Below are positions 1-5,650 of a stretch of DNA of 12,852 nt, in pieces. The notes below the pieces were generated by a model. It had not been told where the DNA came from and searched no databases. It saw nothing but the letters and a program-made list of their open reading frames with translations. Position 1 is the stretch's first letter, and each line of letters starts with the position of its first letter. Both the position numbers and the translations under genes were made by a program. The stretch comes from an uncultured Rikenellaceae bacterium (GTDB lineage: Bacteria; Bacteroidota; Bacteroidia; Bacteroidales; Rikenellaceae): NCBI GenBank assembly GCA_947054185.1, contig CAMRVW010000052.1, positions 1-12,852 on the forward strand, in the 5' to 3' direction.

Positions 1-7
1 CCGATCT

Positions 8-223
8 TGTCGAGGGGCTTTCGCTTGTTGGGAGCAGATATGCGTCGGTGTCTGACAATATCGCTTTGTGCTTTCGGGCGGGGGTTATGTCGTGGGGCTT
101 TTGTTTGTTGGGAGGCAGTATGTTTCGGTGCCTGACAATGCCTCTTTATGCTTCGGGCGGGGATTCTGTTGAGGAACTTTAGTTTGTTGGGGGAGTGCAG
201 GTATGTGTCGGCGACGGGCAATG
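8..223. repeat. Degenerate ~80-bp direct repeat, three copies
   Basis: Three head-to-tail copies begin near 8, 88 and 167, each starting TGT(C/T)G(A/T)GG. Shared landmarks are TTGTTGGG, a TATG followed by TCGG, then (in copies 1 and 2) CTGACAAT and CTTCGGGCGGGG. Copies 1 and 2 are about four-fifths identical by eye; copy 3 is weaker and fades after about 223. The period is 80 and 79 bp, not a multiple of three, and no frame reads through all copies, so a repeat-protein gene is unlikely. The array may continue left of the window. The rest of 1-374, apart from the terminator at 321-357, shows nothing I can name. Confidence 0.7.
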
Positions 224-320
224 TTATATACGTTTGGTGGGTCTTGATTGGATGGAGGGTGATTTGAGAGGCATACCGCCGCCACATGTGTCGCCCTGTT
301 TACTGGTGTTGCCTGTCCGG

Positions 321-357
321 GTCAAAACAAAAACGGTCGCAACACAGTTGCGACCGT
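321..357 (-). terminator. Rho-independent terminator of pdxA
   Basis: An 11-bp perfect stem (333-343 with 347-357, arms ACGGTCGCAAC and GTTGCGACCGT) has a three-base loop. Read on the minus strand it is followed by a T-rich run (TTTTTGTTTTGAC, 321-333). It lies 18 bases past the pdxA stop codon. Confidence 0.85.
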
Positions 358-374
358 CACTATTGTTGTTGTCT

Positions 375-1469
375 TTATTCGTGATGTTGCTCCATCGGCA
401 CCGACTCGTCTGCACCCCAATGGTCTCGTGAGGCTATTTTGAGCGGGTTGGCGCTTATCTCGTCGAATATGTTGCGGTTGCGGCATATATCTATGGCGCG
501 ATATATCGCCGAGCGGAGCGATGTCTCGTCGGCAATGTTCTTGCCTGCGATGTCGTAAGCCACGCCGTGGTCGGGACTTGTACGCACAATGTCGAGTCCG
601 GCGGTGTAATTGACACCCTCTTCGCGGCTCAATATCTTGAACGGTATCAACCCCTGGTCGTGATACATTGCCAGCACGGCGTCGAATTTAAGATGGCTGC
701 CATGTGCGAAGAAGCCGTCGGCGCCGTAAGGCCCGTATGCCTGTATGCCCTCGAAGCCGGCACTTTTGATTGCCGGAATTATTATCTCCTCCTCTTCGCG
801 CCCGAGCAAGCCGCAGTCGCCTGCATGCGGGTTGAGGCTCATAACGGCGATGCGCGGCGATCTTATTGCAAAGTCGCGTATCAGCGATCTCTGCATCAGA
901 CGCAGCTTTTCGAGTATGCTCTCTGTGCTTATGCGTCCCACCACCTTGACGATAGGCTCGTGTATGGTAACAAGGCCTATTTTCACATTGTCGCTCACCA
1001 TGAACATGAGCGGTGTTTTGCCTCCGAAGTTTGATGCGAAATATTCGGTGTGGCCCACGAAGTCGAACTGGTCGCTCTGAACGTTCGATTTGTTGATGGG
1101 GCATGTAACCACGGCATCTATGTTACCCGCTTCAAGGTCTTTCATGGCGGCGTTGAGTGCGGCCACGGCATACTGACCGGCCAAAAGCGTCGACTTGCCC
1201 ACCTCTATCCGCACATTGTCGTCTATGCAGTTTATTATGTTGGGGTGCTTGGTCGATGCCTCTGCCGGCGAGGTTATCACATTGAAACTGAACGATGAAT
1301 ATTCGCCCATGTCACGTTTGTAAAAGCCGGCGGCCTTGTTGCTGCCATACACTATGGGGGTGCATAACTCGCATATCCGCGTGTCTGAGAGGGCCTTTAT
1401 CATTATCTCGTAATTCACGCCGTTTATGTCGCCGTGCGTTATGCCTATTTTCAGTTTTTTCTCTGTCAT
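375..1469 (-). CDS. pdxA: 4-hydroxythreonine-4-phosphate dehydrogenase PdxA
   Basis: Predicted to oxidise 4-phosphohydroxy-L-threonine with NAD; the product decarboxylates and is used by PdxJ to make pyridoxine 5'-phosphate in the DXP-dependent vitamin B6 pathway (cytoplasm). The 364 residues show the family landmarks in order: N-terminal ITHGDINGVNYE (10-21), GHTEYF (139-144), TIHEP (168-172), SLNPHAGDCGLLGREEEE (211-228), YHDQGLIPFK (269-278) and RTSPDHGVAYDIAGK (296-310). By comparison with E. coli PdxA, the metal-binding histidines correspond to H170, H215 and H270, and substrate contacts to H140/T141, K278, N287 and R296. Length is somewhat above E. coli PdxA (329), as in Bacteroidetes forms. 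The GDING variant of the N-terminal motif is also Bacteroidetes-like. It is monocistronic: intrinsic terminator downstream, divergent from the GIN-domain genes upstream. The start is the first ATG in frame with a complete N-terminus; no strong SD is visible. Confidence 0.95.
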   Translation of the reverse strand: MTEKKLKIGITHGDINGVNYEIMIKALSDTRICELCTPIVYGSNKAAGFYKRDMGEYSSFSFNVITSPAEASTKHPNIINCIDDNVRIEVGKSTLLAGQYAVAALNAAMKDLEAGNIDAVVTCPINKSNVQSDQFDFVGHTEYFASNFGGKTPLMFMVSDNVKIGLVTIHEPIVKVVGRISTESILEKLRLMQRSLIRDFAIRSPRIAVMSLNPHAGDCGLLGREEEEIIIPAIKSAGFEGIQAYGPYGADGFFAHGSHLKFDAVLAMYHDQGLIPFKILSREEGVNYTAGLDIVRTSPDHGVAYDIAGKNIADETSLRSAIYRAIDICRNRNIFDEISANPLKIASRDHWGADESVPMEQHHE

Positions 1470-1529
1470 TTATAGAATGTTTTTCTGTGTGATGCAAGGG
1501 GCCTGCAAAATAGTACACCCTTTATGGTA

Positions 1530-1537
1530 CAAAAATA
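1530..1537 (-). promoter_or_regulatory. Candidate -7 box of the pdxA promoter
   Basis: On the minus strand this reads TATTTTTG, an exact fit to the Bacteroidetes TAnnTTTG -7 element, which would give a 5' UTR of about 55 nt. No good TTTG -33 element is present at the usual distance, so the call is tentative. It overlaps the first copy of a 14-bp direct repeat. Confidence 0.3.
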
Positions 1538-1565
1538 ATCTTTTTTATCCGAAAAATAATCTTTT
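1531..1565. repeat. 14-bp direct repeat, 21-bp period, in the pdxA upstream region
   Basis: AAAAATAATCTTTT occurs perfectly at 1531-1544 and 1552-1565. The 21-bp offset is two helical turns, as expected for tandem protein-binding sites on one DNA face. It overlaps the candidate pdxA -7 box. The remainder of the 1470-1844 gap is AT-rich promoter DNA with no ORF I support. Confidence 0.5.
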
Positions 1566-1732
1566 CTCCTAATTCTAATTACTGTCGAAAACATTCCATC
1601 GCATTGCCATAAGGTGTGCCGGTGGGGTTAAGTGCCTGGTTTGTAATGTATGTGCTGTCGTATGATATTGCGTCACCGCCCCGTCAAATCGTTCTTGTGC
1701 GGCCTGTTTTGTCAAATTAATTTCTTTTAAAC

Positions 1733-1765
1733 AGTGATAAGTGAAAAAAAATATGTAACTTTATC
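1733..1765 (+). promoter_or_regulatory. Candidate promoter of the first GIN-domain gene
   Basis: It contains AGTGAT (1733-1738), an A-tract and TAACTTTATC (1756-1765). TAACTTTA is one base off the Bacteroidetes TAnnTTTG -7 box. The same three blocks recur in the same order upstream of the second GIN gene (2960-2987), which supports function. No TTTG -33 box is evident. Predicted 5' UTR is about 75 nt. Confidence 0.45.
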
Positions 1766-1844
1766 TATTGATAATCGTTCAACAGATGTTCGGATGTTTA
1801 TACGACGCCCGGCAATAAACGATAAATCGTAAACAGATAAAATA

Positions 1845-2798
1845 ATGGTTATGAAAAACATCAGACGAATAATCACCGCCGCCATATTTGTAATGGGTGC
1901 GGTTACGACAGCCGATCTTTTTGCACAGACCAAGGTTGTGAGGCTCACTCGCTTTGAGGGAGAGAAACTGACAGGCGTGAAGATATCGGCACCTTTCAGA
2001 GTCGAGCTTTCGCAGGGTCAAAACGCCTCTGCGGTGGTCGAGATAAACGAAGAGCTTGAAAAAGATCTCGTGTTTGAAAATCGCGATGGAGTGGTGTGCG
2101 TCGGGTTCAAAACCGACAAGGGCAACCTTGGCATATTCGGCAGCTTTGGTAATGACAATAACCGCAAACGCTTTGATGGCAAACACCTTGTGGCGCGCAT
2201 TACGGTCAACGATCTGCGTCAGATGAGTCTCTCTGTGGGCGCCGCTGTCGATGCCAAGACCACATTCAAGGTCGACGACAGCTCCATATCGCTCAGCTCG
2301 GCCTCATCTGTCAATGGCATGACCTTGAAAGGCAACGATATAAAGTTGGATGTCTCTTCCGCCTCGTCGTTCAATGCCGCCTCTGTCTCTTGCGATGACT
2401 TTGATGCCGATATCTCCTCTGCCGCCGGTGTGCGCATCGGTAAGCTCGCGGCCAAAGAGGTCGGTTTCGCTGCCTCTTCGTCTGCTTCGGCAACAGTTGA
2501 TGTGACGGCTCAAGAGGTCAAATTATCCACCAGCTCGGCAGGTCGCATAACGGCGTCGGGCACGTGCGGTTCGTGTCAGATCAAAGGCTCCAGCGGGTCG
2601 AATATATCGGCAGGCAGCCTGAAGGCAAATGCCGTCGACGCCTCGTTCTCAAGCGGTTCGTCGGGTGAAATAACTGCAAGAGAGACCTTGGCAGCCTCTA
2701 TCTCGAGCGGCGGCAAGCTTACCTATAAAGGGTCGCCCAAGATTACATGCAAAAGCGTCTCTTCAGGCGGCAGCCTTGTGCAGGCGTCTGCCAAATAG
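1845..2798 (+). CDS. Exported head-GIN (DUF2807) beta-helix protein, Ser-rich paralog
   Basis: 317 residues. An N-terminal signal peptide (basic KNIRR, hydrophobic core, probable cleavage after LFA near residue 27) predicts export to periplasm or surface. Residues 30-70 (VVRLTRFEGE, PFRVELSQG, SAVVEI) open the DUF2807 fold, annotated in Pfam as a putative auto-transporter adhesin head domain; biochemical function is not established. From about 130 to the end there is a regular repeat of roughly 19-20 residues with serine doublets near 151, 171, 191, 211, 230, 249, 269, 287 and 306, as expected for rungs of a right-handed beta-helix. It is paralogous to the next gene but has one extra rung and a longer loop at about 90-110. 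No OmpA-like, TonB or type IX sorting domain is visible. Met3 (1851) is an alternative start and aligns with the MKN start of the paralog. Confidence 0.85.
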   Translation: MVMKNIRRIITAAIFVMGAVTTADLFAQTKVVRLTRFEGEKLTGVKISAPFRVELSQGQNASAVVEINEELEKDLVFENRDGVVCVGFKTDKGNLGIFGSFGNDNNRKRFDGKHLVARITVNDLRQMSLSVGAAVDAKTTFKVDDSSISLSSASSVNGMTLKGNDIKLDVSSASSFNAASVSCDDFDADISSAAGVRIGKLAAKEVGFAASSSASATVDVTAQEVKLSTSSAGRITASGTCGSCQIKGSSGSNISAGSLKANAVDASFSSGSSGEITARETLAASISSGGKLTYKGSPKITCKSVSSGGSLVQASAK

Positions 2799-2826
2799 CT
2801 TCTTTGCCGGCACGGCAAACCGATAT

Positions 2827-2861
2827 GACCGCCATGACATATAGCCGTGGCGGTCGTTTTT
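2827..2861 (+). terminator. Intrinsic terminator after the first GIN gene
   Basis: A 10-bp stem with one G-U wobble (2827-2836 GACCGCCATG with 2846-2855 CGTGGCGGTC) is followed by GTTTTTA. It separates the two GIN genes into independent transcription units. Confidence 0.85.
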
Positions 2862-2874
2862 ATGGCGGCCAAAA

Positions 2875-2949
2875 GCACCGTGTATATCTTTCGGTGCACT
2901 CGGGTAATAAGCCTCCGCATTGTATCTTCCGTCCGACGAAAATACAATG
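2875..2949. repeat. Two inverted repeats between the GIN genes
   Basis: GCACCG/CGGTGC (2875-2880 with 2892-2897) and CATTGTAT/ATACAATG (2918-2925 with 2942-2949, 16-bp loop) lie between the terminator of the first GIN gene and the promoter of the second. The second ends about 28 bp before the predicted -7 box and could be an operator. I found no counterpart upstream of the first gene. Confidence 0.35.
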
Positions 2950-2959
2950 GGTTGCGGTT

Positions 2960-2987
2960 AGTGATTAAAAAAAATAGTAACTTTATC
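2960..2987 (+). promoter_or_regulatory. Candidate promoter of the second GIN-domain gene
   Basis: AGTGAT (2960-2965), an A-tract and TAACTTTATC (2978-2987) match the upstream region of the first GIN gene block for block. Predicted 5' UTR is about 58 nt. The shared design implies one regulator or sigma factor reads both. Confidence 0.45.
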
Positions 2988-3049
2988 CCATCTGAAACGT
3001 TTAACGATAAAGAGTTCATCTATACGTTAACCCGAAAAACCTTACAGAT

Positions 3050-3889
3050 ATGAAAAACTTAGGAAAAACAGTTGTCATCGCTGCGGTAATGGTTGTGGTC
3101 ACTATGGCATCGTCATCACTCTTTGCACAACGTAAGGCGGTGAGGCTTACCCGTTTTGTGGGTGAAAATATTACGGGGGTCGATATATCGGGTCCCTTCA
3201 GGGTCGAGATCTCGCAGGGAAAGAATACCTCTGCCGTGGTTGAGATAGGCCCGGACAAAGAGCGTAATCTGGTGTTTGAAAATCGCGGAGGGGTGGTCGT
3301 CGTGCGATTTAAAAAGAGGATGTACAACCACTCCGGAATCAACACCGTCAGGGTCACCCTCCGCAAGTTAGAGAGGCTCTCTCTGTCCGGAGCCGCGTCG
3401 GTCGACATGAAAACCCCTGTCAGCGCCGACCTGTGCAACATTGACATTGACGGAGCCTCGTCTTTGCGCGGTCTCGACCTGCGGGCCAAAAATGTTATTC
3501 TCGATGTTTCCGGTGCCTCTTCTGTCAATATAGGGTCTGTGAAAGCCGCCGGTGTTGAGGTCAATGTGTGCGGTGCCTCGTCGGTGGGGATGGACATGGA
3601 CGTCACCTCTGGCTTTTTCAATGTCAGCGGAGCCACACGCACAAGGCTCTCGGGCACATGCGGCAAAGGCGTTGTCGGGGTGTCGGGCGGCTCGCAGGTG
3701 TTTGGCGGTTCGCTCGCGGTGTCGGATGCCGATGTCAGCGTAACAGGCGGTGCGTCGTGCAAGCTGACTGTAAAAAAGACACTTGACGCCTCGGTGTCGG
3801 GTGGTGGCAGATTCACCTATAATGGATCACCGACCATAAAATCACTTAACATATCTCCGGGCGGATATCTGCATCAAGGCTCCAAATAG
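3050..3889 (+). CDS. Exported head-GIN (DUF2807) beta-helix protein, Gly-type paralog
   Basis: 279 residues. Signal peptide: MKN, K6, hydrophobic stretch, probable cleavage after LFA near residue 26. The N-terminal domain shares VRLTRF, GE, TGV, PFRVE, SQG and SAVVEI with the preceding paralog. About eight rungs follow at ~20-residue spacing, each carrying a G-A-S-S or G-G-S type turn (glycines near 114, 135, 155, 175, 194, 213, 233 and 251). This is the usual DUF2807 pattern, whereas the neighbour replaces that glycine with serine. It is likely a tandem duplicate. The ATG at 3050 is the first possible start and gives a complete signal peptide. It has its own promoter and terminator, so it is co-regulated with, but not cotranscribed with, its paralog. 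Role unknown; an adhesin or envelope-structural role is only the Pfam family guess. Confidence 0.85.
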   Translation: MKNLGKTVVIAAVMVVVTMASSSLFAQRKAVRLTRFVGENITGVDISGPFRVEISQGKNTSAVVEIGPDKERNLVFENRGGVVVVRFKKRMYNHSGINTVRVTLRKLERLSLSGAASVDMKTPVSADLCNIDIDGASSLRGLDLRAKNVILDVSGASSVNIGSVKAAGVEVNVCGASSVGMDMDVTSGFFNVSGATRTRLSGTCGKGVVGVSGGSQVFGGSLAVSDADVSVTGGASCKLTVKKTLDASVSGGGRFTYNGSPTIKSLNISPGGYLHQGSK

Positions 3890-3896
3890 GCCGCCC

Positions 3897-3942
3897 CATT
3901 AAAACGCCCGCCACAACGCATGTCGTGGCGGGCGTTTTAATG
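3897..3942 (+). terminator. Strong intrinsic terminator after the second GIN gene
   Basis: A perfect 18-bp stem (3897-3914 with 3925-3942) has a 10-base loop. The arm's own AAAA/TTTT ends form the U-tract. It begins eight bases after the stop codon. Confidence 0.92.
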
Positions 3943-4062
3943 TATTATACTGCCATGTTCGGGTTTGGGATAGAGTCATCTTATCCGTATTTCGAACCGG
4001 ATGCAGACATCCACGGAATGACTTCCGGAAATCCAAACGACGGAACGATAATTTTAAGGCAA

Positions 4063-4097
4063 TTTGTTTTAAAAACAGACTAAAATTATTATTTTTG
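4063..4097 (+). promoter_or_regulatory. Candidate promoter of the small membrane protein gene
   Basis: TATTTTTG at 4090-4097 fits the Bacteroidetes -7 consensus exactly. TTTG at 4063-4066 could be the -33 box, but the 23-nt spacer is longer than ideal. Predicted 5' UTR is about 80 nt. Confidence 0.4.
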
Positions 4098-4168
4098 AAG
4101 TTATTATGAAATGGCGCATTATATTGCGATGGTCGTGATGCGACATATTTGTATGATAACTAAACGGT

Positions 4169-4176
4169 AAGGAGGG
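4169..4176 (+). promoter_or_regulatory. Shine-Dalgarno sequence AAGGAGGG
   Basis: A near-perfect SD is spaced eight bases from the ATG at 4185 and only two from the in-frame TTG at 4179, which decides the start in favour of 4185. Such a strong SD is unusual in this window. Confidence 0.75.
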
Positions 4177-4184
4177 TATTGACT

Positions 4185-4505
4185 ATGGATTTGCTATCGT
4201 TCGACATGTTCGACAACATTTTTACGATCTTCTCTGTGATCTCTATAATAGGCATCGTTCTCTATGTCACATTCATTGTGGGTGTGTGCAATCTGGCTTC
4301 GAGATATGGGCGGAGTGTGTTGTTGTGGTTGTTGGTTTCAATCTTTTTCACTCCTGCCATACCGATAATATATCTGCTTTTCTCGGGCGAGACCGACAGT
4401 CACAGACGTAAACGTATCATAGAAGAGGAGGTATGGAGACGGTCGTTGGACTATTTCAACACCAATCCCAACCAGATATACCAAGACCGCGTGGGGCAGG
4501 TGTGA
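4185..4505 (+). CDS. Small two-helix inner-membrane protein, unknown function
   Basis: 106 residues, not recognised with confidence. Two hydrophobic segments are visible: about 12-36 and about 45-67 (LLWLLVSIFFTPAIPIIYLL). A charged tail follows (HRRKR at 73-77, then EEE and an Asn/Gln-rich end). The second segment loosely resembles the W...P.I...Y pattern of PLDc_N-type small membrane modules, but that likeness is weak. Topology is ambiguous, because basic residues follow both helices. The start at 4185 is chosen from the SD; an in-frame TTG at 4179 would add two residues. It is a single-gene unit with its own candidate promoter and a 16-bp terminator, and converges on the sigma-factor gene. 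It is not in an operon with that factor, so an anti-sigma role is not indicated. Confidence 0.75.
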   Translation: MDLLSFDMFDNIFTIFSVISIIGIVLYVTFIVGVCNLASRYGRSVLLWLLVSIFFTPAIPIIYLLFSGETDSHRRKRIIEEEVWRRSLDYFNTNPNQIYQDRVGQV

Positions 4506-4519
4506 GTCATATCGTATTG

Positions 4520-4556
4520 CAAAACAAGCGGAAAGATAGCCTTTCCGCTTGTTTTG
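4520..4556 (+). terminator. Intrinsic terminator, 16-bp perfect stem
   Basis: 4520-4535 pairs perfectly with 4541-4556 around a five-base loop, and the CAAAAC/GTTTTG ends supply a T-tract. It is symmetrical enough to act on both strands, so it may also end sigma-factor transcripts running leftward. Confidence 0.9.
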
Positions 4557-4702
4557 TGTTATTCGGTGTAAACGCATGTCAATCGCCGAATGACGATGGG
4601 CAAGCCTCATTTTAGTTACGTGCCGCTTTTATGTGACAGCATCCGCCCCTTGTCGGCCTTTGCTTTTACGCTTCCCGCATTCGTCACCGGGGCCGGCGGT
4701 TT

Positions 4703-5293
4703 TTAGGAAAATTCCAAAGAGAGGCTGTGGTCGGATATCATCTTGCGCATGTTCAAAAGGGCGTACCTCATTCTGCCGAGAGCGGTGTTTATGCTCACCC
4801 CTGTCTGCTCGGCTATCTCTTTGAACGACATGCCCATATAGTGACGCAATATCACCACCTCTCTCTGTTCCACGGGCAGAAAGTCGACCATCTTACGCAC
4901 ATCCTCTTTGGTCTGTTCGGATATCAGTTTGTCTTCGATGTTTTTTTCAACCAACTCTTTGTTGTTCAGAATGGTGACATCGTTATCGGTTGAGACGAGC
5001 CCTTTCTGTTTGTTTACCCTGAAATGGTCTATGACCATGTTATGGGCAATTCTGAGCACCCATGACGAAAATTTGCCGTTGTCGGCATACTTGCCGGACT
5101 TGAGCGAAGAGATGATCTTTATGAACAGCTCTTGAAATATATCGTCTGCGGTGTTTGTGTCGCGCACCAATATCAATATGTAATTGTAAATTTTCTGCCT
5201 GTAACGTTCGATAAGTGTATTTATCGCCTCGTCGTCACCCTTGATATAGTTGTTTATCAAGACCTGATCTTCCAATGTATTGTAATTGACCAT
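4703..5293 (-). CDS. RNA polymerase sigma factor, sigma-70 family, ECF-type
   Basis: 196 residues with only the two ECF domains. Sigma-2 (about 20-95) includes YRQKIYNYI, DIFQELFIKI and the -10 recognition segment FSSWVLRIAHNMVIDHFR (75-92). An Asn/Glu-rich linker follows (about 100-130), then sigma-4 (about 133-184) with LPVEQREVVILRHYMGMSF and the helix-turn-helix FKEIAEQTGVSINTALGRMR (157-176). It directs core RNA polymerase to a set of promoters I cannot identify. No anti-sigma gene is adjacent: left is a convergent membrane-protein gene, right is a 357-nt non-coding gap before hom. It may therefore be controlled transcriptionally or by its leader; a large inverted repeat sits just upstream of the start. 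The first ATG (5293) gives a full sigma-2 domain and is preceded by AAGGG. Codon use looks like the neighbouring genes. Confidence 0.92.
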   Translation of the reverse strand: MVNYNTLEDQVLINNYIKGDDEAINTLIERYRQKIYNYILILVRDTNTADDIFQELFIKIISSLKSGKYADNGKFSSWVLRIAHNMVIDHFRVNKQKGLVSTDNDVTILNNKELVEKNIEDKLISEQTKEDVRKMVDFLPVEQREVVILRHYMGMSFKEIAEQTGVSINTALGRMRYALLNMRKMISDHSLSLEFS

Positions 5294-5320
5294 GGTTCTA
5301 CCCTTTTTTGGTATTTTCGT

Positions 5321-5407
5321 TCTAATTATTTCAGAGTAGAAATCGGTCTATAGGCAAAAGTTTTGAGTTCTTACTAATGATTTTACTCTGCAAGTTTAAT
5401 AATTAGA
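5321..5407. repeat. Bipartite inverted repeat in the sigma-factor upstream region
   Basis: Outer arms are a perfect 10 bp (5321-5330 TCTAATTATT with 5398-5407 AATAATTAGA). Inner arms are CAGAGTAGAA (5332-5341) with TTTTACTCTG (5381-5390), 9 of 10. They are asymmetrically spaced (1 versus 7 nt) around a 39-nt loop. The near arm ends 28 nt from the sigma-factor ATG. It could be an operator pair or a leader hairpin. The rest of 5294-5650 is AT-rich, with the hom terminator at its far end and no supported ORF. Confidence 0.6.
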
Positions 5408-5598
5408 TTTTAAAAATACAAATTTTTTATTTTATTCTTAAACCGCATTTTTGCGAATGCGCTGATTATTTCTCTATTATTTGGTGACAAATATTGTGCC
5501 ATGCCAATATGACTGATAATCTTGTCTTCCGACGTTTCTGCATGAAAGGCTCTTCGCAGGCCTATGCGCATTGAAAGCTCCGTGTCGGCGCACATACG

Positions 5599-5628
5599 AA
5601 AAAGGGCATGACAAATTGTCACGCCCTT
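5599..5628 (-). terminator. Intrinsic terminator of the metY-metX-hom operon
   Basis: On the minus strand AAGGGCGTGAC pairs with GTCATGCCCTT (11 bp, one G-U) around a five-base loop, directly followed by TTTTT (using 5599-5603). It lies 22 bases past the hom stop. Confidence 0.88.
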
Positions 5629-5650
5629 GTCAGATGGTGCAGATGCAATG

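Noticed and set aside
1..180. 3' end of a plus-strand gene entering from the left (frame open to a stop at 178-180)
   Set aside because: The frame crosses the non-triplet direct repeat, has no recognisable domain, and equivalent phases of the repeats stop at different points.
8..223. CRISPR array or repeat-protein gene
   Set aside because: The whole ~80-bp unit is repeated without unique spacers, and the 79-80 bp period does not keep a reading frame.
4179..4184. TTG start for the small membrane protein
   Set aside because: Only two bases separate it from the Shine-Dalgarno sequence; the ATG at 4185 has the correct spacing.
5410..5622. 70-residue minus-strand ORF between the sigma factor and hom
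   Set aside because: It starts inside the hom terminator hairpin and runs through AT-rich promoter DNA; no recognisable motif or ribosome binding site.
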